Of a stretch of DNA of 64,000 bases, positions 1 through 9,782 are shown one piece after another. The notes below the pieces were generated by a model. That model worked only from the letters and a program-made list of their open reading frames with translations, was not told the DNA's origin and did no database searches. The DNA comes from Bradyrhizobium sp. SZCCT0153 (GTDB lineage Bacteria; Pseudomonadota; Alphaproteobacteria; Rhizobiales; Xanthobacteraceae), in NCBI RefSeq assembly GCF_018129995.1, contig NZ_JAFCKS010000008.1, positions 62,001 to 126,000 on the forward strand, written 5' to 3'. Made by a program: the position numbers and the translations under genes. How positions within the stretch are numbered: position 1 is the stretch's first letter; every line of letters begins with the position of its first letter.

Positions 1-66
1 TCGGGCACGGTGTCGGAGATCCAGGCCAACAAGGCCGTTCAGGAGATTTATCTGCGCCGTGCCTGA
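1..66 (+). CDS. ABC transporter ATP-binding protein, C-terminal end (LivG/UrtD-like), truncated by window edge
   Basis: Only the last 21 codons are visible, in the frame starting at base 1, ending SGTVSEIQANKAVQEIYLRRA then TGA at 64-66. An ending of the type 'eIqan..V.EiYL' is usual for the LivG/UrtD class of branched-chain amino-acid or urea ABC ATPases. The stop overlaps the GTG start of the next ATPase by eight bases, so the two are translationally coupled. The body of the gene lies outside the window, so the family call rests on the tail and on the neighbour. Confidence 0.6.
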   Translation, partial: SGTVSEIQANKAVQEIYLRRA

Positions 67-754
67 ATTTTTGGACATCAAGCATCTCGACGCCGGCTAT
101 GGCCGCAGCCAGGTCCTGTTCGACGTCAACCTCGGCATTCCCTGGCGCGGCGGCGTCGCCGTGCTCGGGCGCAACGGTGCCGGCAAGACCACGCTGATGA
201 AGACCATCGTCGGCGAGCTGCCGGCGTGGAAGGGCGAGGTCGCCTTCGACGGCCGCGACATCAGCCGCCGCGCGACCCAAGAGCGTGTCCGCGCCGGCAT
301 CGGCTACGTCCCGCAGGAGCATTCGGTGTTCGCGCGCCTGTCGGTGCGCGACAATCTCGCCGTCGGCTCGCTCGCGAGCAAGAAGGCCGACGCCGTCGAC
401 CACGTGCTGACCATCTTCCCGAAACTCGGCCAGCGTCTCGATCAGCCCGCCGGCACCCTCTCCGGCGGCGAGCGCAAGATGCTCGCGATCGGCCGCGCCA
501 TGCTGGGCGATCCCAAGCTGTTGCTGCTGGACGAGCCGACGGAGGGCGTCTGGATCGGCGTCATCGAGGAGATCACCGAGCGCCTGATCGAGCTCGCGAA
601 GAACATTGCGGTGATCATCGTCGAGCAGCATCTCGATCTCGCGCTGCGTGTTGCGGACTATGCCTATGTGCTGGACCGCGGCCGCGTCGCGCTGCAGGGG
701 GAAGCGGGCCAGGTGCGAGGCAATCCGGAACTGCTGCGATATCTGGCGCCGTAG
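59..754 (+). CDS. ABC transporter ATP-binding protein, LivF/UrtE-like
   Basis: This 231-residue nucleotide-binding subunit belongs to the uptake-ABC class for branched-chain amino acids, urea or related acids. It would energise a paired LivH/LivM-type permease at the cytoplasmic membrane. Walker A is GRNGAGKTT (about 38-46), the signature is LSGGERKML (about 134), Walker B is LLLLDEP (about 156), and the switch-histidine region is VEQHLDLAL (about 191). The residues after Walker B read TEGVWIG rather than the common LGLAP of LivF; UrtE proteins also have TEG there. The start is GTG at 59, overlapping the upstream ATPase. The substrate cannot be told from this subunit alone. Confidence 0.9.
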   Translation: MPEFLDIKHLDAGYGRSQVLFDVNLGIPWRGGVAVLGRNGAGKTTLMKTIVGELPAWKGEVAFDGRDISRRATQERVRAGIGYVPQEHSVFARLSVRDNLAVGSLASKKADAVDHVLTIFPKLGQRLDQPAGTLSGGERKMLAIGRAMLGDPKLLLLDEPTEGVWIGVIEEITERLIELAKNIAVIIVEQHLDLALRVADYAYVLDRGRVALQGEAGQVRGNPELLRYLAP

Positions 755-806
755 GGGCGTGTGTCACTACCGCGTGTTTTCCTCGCAGCCTACACGCTTC
801 AGCCCT

Positions 807-937
807 GTCATCCTGAGGTGCTCGTGGCGCGATGCATAGCATCGCGCCACGAGCCTCGAACGATGCCCGGCCGAGCCGGCCAGCCGGGCCGTCGCCCTTC
901 GAGGGCCGCTCAAGAAGCGGCCGCCTCAGGGTGACGG
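807..937. repeat. Palindromic intergenic repeat, family C
   Basis: It begins GTCATCCTGAGG and ends CCTCAGGGTGAC, so the outer ends are inverted copies. Inside is a perfect 15-bp stem, 821-835 pairing with 839-853 around a 3-base loop. Related elements lie near 12586-12694 and 29326-29445. It fills the gap between two convergent genes and may end transcription from both sides (inference). Confidence 0.75.
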
Positions 938-1002
938 TGATACGCTGTTGCGAGAAACTACAGCTTCGAACTTGAATTGAATGGGGCGATCGCAGTCGCC
1001 CT

Positions 1003-2571
1003 TTACTTCACCGCCCCAAACCGGCTGTCGAACGAGTTCGACTGCACCACCGGCGCGGCGCCCATGATCTGGGTGGCTTCACTGGCGCCATCCGATACTG
1101 ACGGCTTCAGTGCGGGGCGCGTCGCGGCAAGCCGCGTATCGGGCTTCGCCGGCTCGACCGGCTTCGCTGCAACGGCCTGCTTCGGGGCATCCTTGGACTT
1201 GTCATGGCCCGGCACGAACCGGGTCACCGCAGCCTTCAGCCTCGACGCTGCGGTCGGCGGTGTCGTGGCGGGAGCAACGGACGCCGTGGCTTGCGGCGGC
1301 GGCGGCGTGGTTGCCGTGGTGTCGGCGCTGCCCAGGCCCATCTTGCGGCCGAGGTTGGAGAAGAAGCCGCCGGATTTCTCGGCGGGAGCTGCGGTGGCGA
1401 CGCGCGCGTTGGCGGCGGGCGCGCTGACGGCGACGACGGGCTCTTCCTGCGGCGAGGGCGCGGCCGCATCGAGGTTCGGCTTGGGCGGATTGACGTGGCC
1501 GGGGATCGTGCCCGGCGCCTTCGCCATCGCCAGCATCTGCAGGGTCGTGCCTTCGGCGCCCTCCGACAGGCCGGTCGAGCCTTCCGGAATCTTCGCGGCG
1601 AAGATCTTGTTCATGCCGCCGTCGATGCCGGTGTTCATGCGCGCAACCGGCGTGCCGCGCGAGACCAGCTTGGCGTACTCGGCCTGGTCGCGGGCCTCCT
1701 TCTCGCGCACGGCGCTGGCGATGTCCTCGGGGATCACATAGGCCGGGCACTTCGCGGACGCGTCGAACACCGGGTCGCGCTTCGCGTCGGGCGCCTTGGC
1801 AGCATCGAACACGTACTTCTTCTCGCAGAAATCGACCTTCGGCTCCTGCCGAGTCACCTCGAAATGATCATAGCCTTCCTTGATCATCTTCCAGAACGGC
1901 ATGTTCGGATTGTTCCGGTGCTTGGCCATGTTCACCGGCGTCATCCTGAACGGATAGGCCTGGAGCTGGAACGCCTTCTGGCCGCCGAAGAAGGATTCGC
2001 GCCCGAGCGAATAGATCTCGGCGATCTGCTCGTCCGTCATCGCGTAGCAGCCGCGCGAGGAGCAATCGCCGTGCACCATCAGCTGCGAGCCGCTGCGCCC
2101 CAGAGCCTTGTCGAACGCGTTGGGATAGCCGGTGTTGAAGGACAGGTAATAGGCCGATTGCGGATTCATCTGGCTCGGATTGATCGAGTAGAATCCCTCC
2201 GGCGCCTGCCGGTCGCCTTCGCGCACTTTCGGTCCGAGGTCGCCCGACCAGCGGCAGATCGGATAGGTCTTGAGCAGCGCAAACTGGCCGTTGCGGGTCT
2301 GCTTCCAGACCTCGAGCTCGGCCTCCTGCTTGAACAGGCGGATCAGGATCGGCGATTGCAGGTCCATGTCCTTCTCGACCATCGCGGCGAGAAGCTTTGG
2401 CGGCACCGGCTGGTTGGCCTTGGCATTGGTCGCAAGCGAAACCTGGTCGGTGTCGCAGCCGGCCAGCAGAATGCTGGCGGCGAGCGCAACCGGAGCCAAA
2501 AGCGCGCGAACAAGCGAACGAGAAATCAAGATGGACCCCACACCGTGCCGGGCAAGCAGCGCGAACCCCAA
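1003..2571 (-). CDS. YkuD-domain murein L,D-transpeptidase family lipoprotein (YafK/DpaA-like)
   Basis: This 522-residue predicted lipoprotein has an N-terminal hydrophobic segment ending in the lipobox LLAGC. It is followed by a YkuD/YafK-type catalytic domain whose signature is HGDCSSRGCY; the His and the second Cys are the expected catalytic residues. In this subfamily members either cross-link peptidoglycan or release wall-bound lipoproteins. The last ~200 residues are low-complexity Ala/Pro/Lys-rich and probably disordered. The 5' end is uncertain: GTG or TTG codons 11-14 codons downstream of the ATG at 2571 would give a more normal signal peptide. It converges on the ABC genes across the repeat at 807-937. 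Confidence 0.85.
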   Translation of the reverse strand: MGFALLARHGVGSILISRSLVRALLAPVALAASILLAGCDTDQVSLATNAKANQPVPPKLLAAMVEKDMDLQSPILIRLFKQEAELEVWKQTRNGQFALLKTYPICRWSGDLGPKVREGDRQAPEGFYSINPSQMNPQSAYYLSFNTGYPNAFDKALGRSGSQLMVHGDCSSRGCYAMTDEQIAEIYSLGRESFFGGQKAFQLQAYPFRMTPVNMAKHRNNPNMPFWKMIKEGYDHFEVTRQEPKVDFCEKKYVFDAAKAPDAKRDPVFDASAKCPAYVIPEDIASAVREKEARDQAEYAKLVSRGTPVARMNTGIDGGMNKIFAAKIPEGSTGLSEGAEGTTLQMLAMAKAPGTIPGHVNPPKPNLDAAAPSPQEEPVVAVSAPAANARVATAAPAEKSGGFFSNLGRKMGLGSADTTATTPPPPQATASVAPATTPPTAASRLKAAVTRFVPGHDKSKDAPKQAVAAKPVEPAKPDTRLAATRPALKPSVSDGASEATQIMGAAPVVQSNSFDSRFGAVK

Positions 2572-2904
2572 TTCCTTGAAGCATGATCCGACCGGAGAAC
2601 CGGACCCGTCGTGACGGGCTTTTTCGCAATCACGCTCCAGCGCTTATGCCCTGAAGCCATTGATTAAAATTCTAACCTCTGGGTCATGTGGTCGCAACCC
2701 GAGCGGGGATCACGAGCCCGTTGGCCCAGTAGCATGGTCAACAGAGACTAAACTTCAGGCTTTACTTGGGCCCTCGGGCCAAACCACCACTGAGATCGCC
2801 GATTTGGGCAAAAAAAGGGTTAACGCGGGGTTACCGGGGGCTCTTCGCCTCCCCCGCCTGCGGGGAGGGGGCGTGCCGCCGTTACGGCACCAAAACCGGT
2901 CGAA
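2572..2904. other. Intergenic region between the L,D-transpeptidase gene and accA
   Basis: I see no credible coding sequence here. It must hold the promoter of the minus-strand transpeptidase gene, in an AT-richer patch around 2650-2700. Near 2848-2872 there is a short G/C hairpin made of arms like those of repeat family B. The hairpin lies just downstream of accA and may help terminate it. Confidence 0.4.
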
Positions 2905-3867
2905 TCAGCTCAGTTTCCGGCCGATATCGAGAAATTTCTGCCGACGATGCTTGCGGACGGCATCCCCGTCGAGGCCCCGGAGCTCGTCAAAAGCCTTGGC
3001 GATGGCATCGCCCGTGGTGGCGATCATGGCGGCGGGGTCGCGATGGGCACCGCCGACCGGCTCCTTCAGGATGCTGTCGATCACCCCGAAGCGCAGCATG
3101 TCCTGGGCGGTGATCTTCATGTTGTTGGCGGCTTCCTGCGCCTTGGTGCCGTCGCGCCAGAGGATCGAGGAGGCGGCCTCGGGCGAGATCACGCTGTAGA
3201 TCGCGTGCTCCAGCATCAGGACCTTGTTGGCGGTGGTGATGGCGATGGCGCCGCCCGACATGCCCTCGCCGGTGATGATGGCGACGTTCGGCACGGTCAG
3301 CGCCAGGCAGGCATCGGTCGAGCGCGCGATCGCCTCGGCCTGGCCGCGCTCTTCCGCGCCGATGCCGGGATAGGCGCCGGCGGAATCGGCGAGCGACAGC
3401 ACCGGCAGGCCGAAGCGCTCGGCCATCTCCATCAGCCGCACGCATTTGCGATAGCCCTCGGGCCGCGCCATGCCGAAATTGTGCTTGATGCGGCTCTCCG
3501 TGGAATCGCCCTTTTCCTGGCCCATGACGCAGATGGCCTCGCCGCGGAAACGGCCGAAGCCCGCGACCAGCGCCTCGTCCTCGCCGAACTTGCGGTCGCC
3601 GGCGAGCGGGGTGAACTCGGTGATCAGGCCCTTGATGAAGTCGTTGAAATGCGGCCGCTGCGGATGCCGCGCGACCAGCGTCTTCTGCCACGGCGTCAGG
3701 TTCAGATAGAGGTCGGCCAGCGCCTGCGCTGCCTTGTCCTCGATCCGCCCGATCTCATCACTGATGTCGGTGCCGGAAGCGGCGAGCGTCCGCAGCTCGT
3801 CGACCTTGGAATCGAGCTCGGCGACCGGCTTTTCGAAGTCGAGATAGCTGCGCATCTGGTCTGGCAT
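2905..3867 (-). CDS. accA: Acetyl-CoA carboxylase, carboxyltransferase subunit alpha
   Basis: AccA joins AccD to form the carboxyltransferase that moves carboxyl from carboxybiotin to acetyl-CoA, giving malonyl-CoA, the first committed step of fatty acid synthesis in the cytoplasm. The protein starts MPDQMRSYLDFEKPV and runs 320 residues, the usual family length. The longer open frame adds 25 poorly conserved residues, so the ATG at 3867 is preferred. Family signatures visible are ERGQAEAIARS, SGGAIAI and SPEAASSILWRD. It lies alone on the minus strand next to xerD, an arrangement common in Rhizobiales. Confidence 0.97.
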   Translation of the reverse strand: MPDQMRSYLDFEKPVAELDSKVDELRTLAASGTDISDEIGRIEDKAAQALADLYLNLTPWQKTLVARHPQRPHFNDFIKGLITEFTPLAGDRKFGEDEALVAGFGRFRGEAICVMGQEKGDSTESRIKHNFGMARPEGYRKCVRLMEMAERFGLPVLSLADSAGAYPGIGAEERGQAEAIARSTDACLALTVPNVAIITGEGMSGGAIAITTANKVLMLEHAIYSVISPEAASSILWRDGTKAQEAANNMKITAQDMLRFGVIDSILKEPVGGAHRDPAAMIATTGDAIAKAFDELRGLDGDAVRKHRRQKFLDIGRKLS

Positions 3868-4039
3868 CAACTCAATATAGGGAGGACGGGGCGAAGCGGC
3901 GAAGCGGATTTGGACCTGCAAAAAGAAGTGTAGCTTCTTCAATGGGTTGGCTTGTGGGCTCCTGGGCAGCCCGCCAAATCATCCGTGAGGCCCCGGCTCT
4001 TTCTGCGGAGATGTGGTCGAAGTCAAGGCGGTTGGTTCA

Positions 4040-4160
4040 CCTCTCCCGCTTGCGGGAGAGGTCGGCGGGAAGCGCCGGGTGAGGGTTCTATCCTCTGGGG
4101 GATTGTCCCGTTGCGAAGACACCATCTCCCCGACCCTCTCCCGCAAGCGGGAGAGGGAGC
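4040..4160. repeat. Palindromic intergenic repeat, family B (CTCTCCCGCTTGCGGGAGAG type)
   Basis: The left arm is itself a hairpin, CTCTCCCGC-TTGCGGGAGAG, and the right arm CTCTCCCGCAAGCGGGAGAG is its near inverse. The intervening ~80 bases contain GGGTGAGGGT and ACACCATCTCC. Similar elements occur at 19972-20110, 21960-22125 and 23400-23545. It occupies most of the xerD-accA gap (3868-4176), where I see no gene. Confidence 0.8.
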
Positions 4161-4176
4161 GCACCGTTCGCAAAAT

Positions 4177-5148
<972 letters not shown>

Positions 5149-5165
5149 GCCCCGCAGCCTAGCTC

Positions 5166-5312
5166 CTATTTCTTGAGAAATTTATCCGCCGGGATCGTCA
5201 CCGTCATTTCCCGCGGCTTGGGATTGACGAAATTCGCCAGTGCGAAGATCACGCCATAGACGATGCCGGCGATCACGGCGACGACCGTCAGGAAGCGGAA
5301 CAGGCTGGGCAT
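5166..5312 (-). CDS. Small single-pass membrane protein (48 aa)
   Basis: A short open frame starts MPSLFRFLTVVAVIAG and ends PADKFLKK with TAG at 5166-5168. Residues ~5-27 form one hydrophobic transmembrane segment. The C-terminal part is polar (NPKPREMTVTIPADKF), probably on the periplasmic side. It lies 17 bases upstream of xerD on the same strand and divergent from aroK. I do not recognise a function. The good codon bias, the clear membrane segment and the position support it as a real gene. Confidence 0.65.
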   Translation of the reverse strand: MPSLFRFLTVVAVIAGIVYGVIFALANFVNPKPREMTVTIPADKFLKK

Positions 5313-5482
5313 CGGCAAGATCTCGGAGAGGGTCTCGGTAAGGGGACTTAGCGGGCAAATTAACCAATGAAATCATCCAACATGTTCGCCGTTTCGTGGC
5401 AAGAGTCCTCTGGCGAGGGCCCCTGCGGGGTCGTATAGGTGGCCAAAGCGTGCCGCCTTTGGCGGCAGATCGAGCGAGATCC

Positions 5483-6106
5483 ATGTCCGACGCCGCGTTG
5501 CCGATACAAGCTTCGCCCGAGGCCGACATCCTGTCGGCGCTCGGTGCGCGCTCGATCGTGCTCGTCGGTATGATGGGGGTGGGCAAATCCACCATCGGCC
5601 GCCGCATGGCGGCCCGGCTCAAGCTGCCCTTCGTCGATGCCGACACCGAGATCGAGGCTGCGGCCGGCATGACCATACCGGAAATCTTCGAGCGCCACGG
5701 CGAGCCGCATTTCCGCGACGGCGAGGCCCGCGTGATCGCGCGTCTGCTCGACGGCGGCCCCATCGTGCTGGCGACCGGCGGGGGCGCCTTCATGCGCGAG
5801 GAGACGCGCAGCCGCATCGCGGAGAAGGCGATCTCGATCTGGCTCAAGGCCGACCACGACGTCATCATGCGCCGCGTGCGCCGCCGTGCCGACCGTCCGC
5901 TGCTGCAGACCGCCGATCCCGAAGGAACCGTGACGCGCCTCCTCACCGAGCGCGAGCCGGTCTATGGCAGTGCCGACCTCACCATCGCCTCGCGCGAGGT
6001 GCCGCACGACAAGATCGTCGAGGAGGCCATCGAGACGCTGCGCGCCCATCTCTGCGGCGACCAGGCATCCCAACCTCCCGCCGACGTCGCGAGTGCCGTA
6101 CGATGA
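5483..6106 (+). CDS. aroK: Shikimate kinase
   Basis: It phosphorylates shikimate to shikimate 3-phosphate in the chorismate pathway, in the cytoplasm. The P-loop is GMMGVGKST, followed by the shikimate-binding region VDADTEIE and the GGGAFM loop. The RRRADRP segment matches the lid. The ATG at 5483 (MSDAALPIQ) gives 207 residues with a ~25-residue N-terminal extension common in rhizobial AroK. The open frame upstream of it lacks family character. Its last four bases (ATGA) overlap the start of aroB, so both are expressed together. Confidence 0.96.
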   Translation: MSDAALPIQASPEADILSALGARSIVLVGMMGVGKSTIGRRMAARLKLPFVDADTEIEAAAGMTIPEIFERHGEPHFRDGEARVIARLLDGGPIVLATGGGAFMREETRSRIAEKAISIWLKADHDVIMRRVRRRADRPLLQTADPEGTVTRLLTEREPVYGSADLTIASREVPHDKIVEEAIETLRAHLCGDQASQPPADVASAVR

Positions 6107-7251
6107 CCGCGCCACTGAAACATTCCGACCCCGTCAATGTCGACGTCGCGCTCGGCGACCGCGCCTATGACATCGTCATCGGCCGCGGCGTGCTGGCCTC
6201 GCTCGGCGCGCGGGTCGCAGCTTTGCGGCCCGGCGTGCGCACCGCGATTGTGACCGACCGCACCGTCGCAAAGTACTGGCTCGAGCCGGCCGAGGCCTCG
6301 CTCGCGGCCGCAGGCATTCCGACCTCGCGAATCGTGGTCGAGGAAGGCGAGATCTCCAAGACCTATGCGGGCCTCGAAAAGGTCAGCGAAGCCCTGATCG
6401 CCGCCAGGATCGAGCGCAACGATCTCGTCATCGCGCTCGGCGGCGGCGTGGTCGGCGATCTCGCCGGCTTTGCCGCGGCGATCCTGCGCCGCGGCGTCGA
6501 TTTCGTGCAGGTGCCGACCTCGCTGCTGGCGCAGGTCGATTCCAGCGTCGGCGGCAAGACCGGCATCAACTCGCCGCAGGGCAAGAACCTGCTCGGCGCC
6601 TTCCACCAGCCGGTGCTGGTCATCGCCGATACCGCCGTGCTCGACACGCTGTCACCGCGCCAATTCCGCGCCGGCTATGCCGAGGTCGCCAAATACGGCG
6701 TGCTCGGCGACGAGGCCTTCTTCACCTGGCTGGAAAAGAACCATTCCGACATCTTCAAGGGCGGCTCGGCGCGCGAGCACGCGATCGCGACCTCGTGCCG
6801 CGCCAAGGCCGGCGTCGTCTCGCGCGACGAGCGCGAGACCGGAGAGCGCGCGCTGCTCAATCTCGGCCACACCTTCGGCCACGCGCTGGAGGCGGCGACC
6901 GGTTTCTCCGACCGCCTGTTCCACGGCGAGGGCGTTGCGATCGGCATGACGCTGGCGGCGCAGTTCTCGGCCAAGCTCGGCATGATCGGCGAGGCGGACG
7001 CGGCGCGCGTCGAGCGCCACCTCATCGAAGCGGGCTTGCCGACGCGCCTGCAGGACATCGCTGGCTTCACGCAGGAAGGTCTTGCCGACGCCGACGCGCT
7101 GATGACGCTGATGGCGCAGGACAAGAAGGTCAAGCGCGGCAAGCTCACCTTCATCCTGCTGGAGGCCGTCGGGCGCGCCGTGATCGCGAAGGACGTCGAG
7201 CCGGCGCCGGTGCGTAATTTCCTCAAGGACAAGCTCGCGCAAAAGGCCTGA
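6103..7251 (+). CDS. aroB: 3-Dehydroquinate synthase
   Basis: It converts DAHP to 3-dehydroquinate, the second step of the shikimate pathway, using NAD and a divalent metal. The protein is 382 residues. The NAD-binding loop GGGVVGDLAGF and the motif VPTSLLAQVDSSVGGKT are present. The metal-binding histidines appear in NLGHTFGHALE and LFHGEGVAIGM. It overlaps aroK by ATGA and is followed 44 bases later by a CBS-domain membrane protein gene. Nothing looks unusual. Confidence 0.97.
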   Translation: MTAPLKHSDPVNVDVALGDRAYDIVIGRGVLASLGARVAALRPGVRTAIVTDRTVAKYWLEPAEASLAAAGIPTSRIVVEEGEISKTYAGLEKVSEALIAARIERNDLVIALGGGVVGDLAGFAAAILRRGVDFVQVPTSLLAQVDSSVGGKTGINSPQGKNLLGAFHQPVLVIADTAVLDTLSPRQFRAGYAEVAKYGVLGDEAFFTWLEKNHSDIFKGGSAREHAIATSCRAKAGVVSRDERETGERALLNLGHTFGHALEAATGFSDRLFHGEGVAIGMTLAAQFSAKLGMIGEADAARVERHLIEAGLPTRLQDIAGFTQEGLADADALMTLMAQDKKVKRGKLTFILLEAVGRAVIAKDVEPAPVRNFLKDKLAQKA

Positions 7252-7295
7252 CGCGGGGCTGAACGTCGCATCAAATCGAGAAACCAGAGTGGTGC

Positions 7296-8600
7296 ATGGA
7301 CTGGCTCGGATTCACCATCGTCATTCTCTGCCTGCTCGTCTCGGGCTTCTTTGCCGCGAGCGAGACCGCGCTGACCGGCGCCTCTCGCGCCAGCATGCTG
7401 CGGCTCTCCAAGCAGGGTAATCGCGACGCCGACGTGGTCTCGCAGCTGCTCGACATGCGCGAGCGCCTGATCGGCGCGCTGCTGCTCGGCAACAACATCG
7501 CCAATATCAGTGCATCCGCGCTGGCCACCAGCATCTTCACCGCCTGGTTCGGCGATGTCGGCGTGCTCTATGCCACCGGCGTGATGACCGCGCTGGTCGT
7601 GATCTTCGCCGAGGTGCTGCCGAAGACCATCGCCATCAACGCGCCCGACCGCATGGCGCTTGCGGTCGCGCGCCCGATGCGGCTGACCATGTACGTGCTG
7701 GGGCCGCTGCTCAAGATCGTGGAAGTCATCGTGCGCCTGCTGATGCGCCTGTTCGGTCTTGCCGGCGAGCACCAGGCGATCCTGTCGCCGACCGAGCGCC
7801 TGCGCGGCGCGGTCGACCTGCTGCATCACGAGGGCAAGTTCGAGAAGCAGGACCGCGACATGCTCGGAGGCCTGCTCGACCTGCGCGAGCTCCAGGTCTC
7901 CGACGTCATGATCCATCGCACCGAGATGATGATGATCAACGCCGACCTGCCGCCGGAGGAACTGGTGCGCGAGGTGCTGGCGACCGAATACACCCGCATT
8001 CCGCTGTGGCGCGAGAAGCCGGAGAACATCATCGGCGTGCTCCATGCCAAGGATCTGCTGCGCGCGATCCGCGCCTCCGACGGCGACACCTCGCGCATCG
8101 ACGTGTCCACCATCGCGCTGCCGCCCTGGTTCGTGCCGGAGATGCGCCCCGTCTCCGAGCAGCTGAAGGCGTTCCGCCGCCGCAAGACTCATTTCGCGCT
8201 CGTCGTCGACGAGTACGGCGAAGTCGAAGGTCTTGTGACGCTGGAAGACATCCTGGAAGAGATCGTCGGCGACATCTCCGACGAGCACGACGTCGTGGTC
8301 GCCGGCGTGCGTGCCCAGCCGGACGGCTCGGTCGTGGTTGACGGCTCGGTGCCGATCCGCGACCTCAACCGCGCCATGGACTGGCATCTGCCCGATGAAG
8401 AGGCAACCACGGTCGCCGGCCTCGTCATTCACGAGGCGCGCTCGATCCCCGATCGCGGCCAGAGCTTCACCTTCCACGGCTTCCGCTTCCGCGTCCTCCG
8501 CCGCGAGCGCAACCGCATCACCGCACTCCGTATTTCACCGGTGCCGCGCGAGGCGGAAATGGAGGAAGCCAAGCCGAGGCGGGCCGGGACGTCGTTTTGA
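7296..8600 (+). CDS. CNNM/CorC/HlyC family transporter-like protein (DUF21-CBS-CorC_HlyC)
   Basis: This is a 434-residue inner-membrane protein. The N-terminal DUF21 domain (~1-180) has about four hydrophobic segments, including MDWLGFTIVILCLL. Next come two CBS motifs (~200-330, with VSDVMIHRTEM and VVDEYGEVEGLVTLEDI) and a C-terminal CorC_HlyC domain ending near FRFRVLRRERNRITAL. Family members are linked to Mg/Co efflux; the old 'hemolysin' name is not informative. It probably shares a transcript with aroKB, with a 44-base gap and a GTG-less ATG start (MDWLGF). Confidence 0.9.
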   Translation: MDWLGFTIVILCLLVSGFFAASETALTGASRASMLRLSKQGNRDADVVSQLLDMRERLIGALLLGNNIANISASALATSIFTAWFGDVGVLYATGVMTALVVIFAEVLPKTIAINAPDRMALAVARPMRLTMYVLGPLLKIVEVIVRLLMRLFGLAGEHQAILSPTERLRGAVDLLHHEGKFEKQDRDMLGGLLDLRELQVSDVMIHRTEMMMINADLPPEELVREVLATEYTRIPLWREKPENIIGVLHAKDLLRAIRASDGDTSRIDVSTIALPPWFVPEMRPVSEQLKAFRRRKTHFALVVDEYGEVEGLVTLEDILEEIVGDISDEHDVVVAGVRAQPDGSVVVDGSVPIRDLNRAMDWHLPDEEATTVAGLVIHEARSIPDRGQSFTFHGFRFRVLRRERNRITALRISPVPREAEMEEAKPRRAGTSF

Positions 8601-8629
8601 TTCCTACCCTCCAGGGGAGGGCAAGTGCA

Positions 8630-8899
8630 TCACCCTTCCCCCGGCGCCTGCGCGTGGATCGCGAGTGCATGCACACCACCCGCAAGTTCCGCGGCCAGCG
8701 CAGAATTTATCATGCGGTGGCGGTCGACCCGGCTCTTCCCTTTGAAGGCTTGCGACACGATATAAACGCGAAAGTGCGTCTCGCCGCTCGGCCGATGGCC
8801 GGAATGGCCCTCATGCAAATGGGACTCGTCGACGACCTGCAGGCTTTCCGGTGTGAAAGCTTCCTGCAACTTGTTGCTGATAATGTCTTTGGTAGCCAT
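8630..8899 (-). CDS. BolA family protein
   Basis: This 89-residue BolA-fold protein probably works with a monothiol glutaredoxin in iron-sulfur and iron signalling. Family residues are visible in ESHLHEGHSGH, GETHFRVYIVS and the helix VDRHRMINSALAAEL. MATKDIISNKL starting at 8899 is preferred; an alternative ATG three codons earlier (8908) adds MAH. The longer open frame upstream runs through the hairpin repeats and is not coding. It is divergent from the J-domain gene and converges on the CorC-like gene with a 29-base gap. Confidence 0.93.
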   Translation of the reverse strand: MATKDIISNKLQEAFTPESLQVVDESHLHEGHSGHRPSGETHFRVYIVSQAFKGKSRVDRHRMINSALAAELAGGVHALAIHAQAPGEG

Positions 8900-8940
8900 G
8901 TGAGCCATTAAGGTACCCGATCGCACTCCGTCAATGCATA

Positions 8941-9021
8941 GGCCACCTTTAGGTGGCCGTTCTTGAGGACGCCGAAGCGGAGCTTCGGCCGGTCTTAAGG
9001 ACGCCGAAGCGGAGCTTCGGC
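8941..9021. repeat. Three short hairpins, two of them in a 29-base tandem duplication
   Basis: Hairpin 1 is GGCCACC-TTTA-GGTGGCC at 8941-8958. Hairpins 2 and 3 are GCCGAAGC-GGA-GCTTCGGC at 8971-8989 and 9003-9021. The 29 bases at 8961-8989 recur at 8993-9021 with a single mismatch (TCTTGAGG versus TCTTAAGG). All lie between the divergent bolA and J-domain genes, where promoters would be expected. Confidence 0.8.
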
Positions 9022-9088
9022 TATGGGTTCTCACCAAATTGCAATGTCAAGACTTGAAGGTTTTTGCATTGCGTAGTCAAAGTTGGCC

Positions 9089-9724
9089 ATGCCGATCGAT
9101 TCATCAAAATTCTTCGACTCCATCCGGGTCAAGCCGAAAGGCAAGCAGCCGGACGTGAAGCCGCGCGACACCGTGGTCAATTGCGAATGGACCGGGTGTC
9201 AGAACAAGGGCGCCCACCGCGCGCCCAAGGGTCGCGAGAATTCGCGCGAGTACTGGCACTTCTGTCTGAATCACGTGCGCGAGTACAACCAGAACTACAA
9301 TTTCTTCTCCGGCATGAATGCCGACGCCGTGGCGCGCTACCAGAAGGATGCGCTGACCGGCCACCGTCCGACCTGGAAGATGGGCGCCAATGGCGGCGTC
9401 AAGAAGGGTGCGGAGGCCGAGATCGACAGCGCCTTCGATCCGTTCAGCATGTTCGCGGAGCTCAACGGCCGCTCCGGCTGGCGGAAGGGCCCGGAGGCGG
9501 CGCCCAAGGCCGAAACGCGCAAGGTGATGAATGCCGAGCGCAAGGCGCTTCAGGTCATGGGTCTCGGCCCCGATTCCACGCTCGCCGACGTCAAGACCAA
9601 GTACAAGGCGCTGGTGAAGCAGCACCACCCCGACGCCAATGGCGGCGACCGCTCCACCGAAGACCGCCTGATCGAGATCATCAAGGCGTATAATTATCTG
9701 AAGACGGTGGTGCGGGAGGCGTAG
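9089..9724 (+). CDS. J-domain (DnaJ-class) protein
   Basis: This 211-residue protein has a C-terminal J domain. The region ~149-205 includes YKALVKQHHPDANGG with the HPD motif needed to stimulate DnaK. The N-terminal ~120 residues hold two cysteines (CEWTGCQNKG) and a Tyr/Asn-rich block typical of a conserved alphaproteobacterial family found near bolA and cobS. The ATG at 9089 (MPIDSSKFF) is chosen over the TTG two codons earlier. It is likely a specialised DnaK co-chaperone, and the client is unknown. Confidence 0.9.
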   Translation: MPIDSSKFFDSIRVKPKGKQPDVKPRDTVVNCEWTGCQNKGAHRAPKGRENSREYWHFCLNHVREYNQNYNFFSGMNADAVARYQKDALTGHRPTWKMGANGGVKKGAEAEIDSAFDPFSMFAELNGRSGWRKGPEAAPKAETRKVMNAERKALQVMGLGPDSTLADVKTKYKALVKQHHPDANGGDRSTEDRLIEIIKAYNYLKTVVREA

Positions 9725-9782
9725 GGCCTCACCGCGCGACGATTGGATGCCGCCCGCTCGGAAGCGGACGGCACCTTCAACG

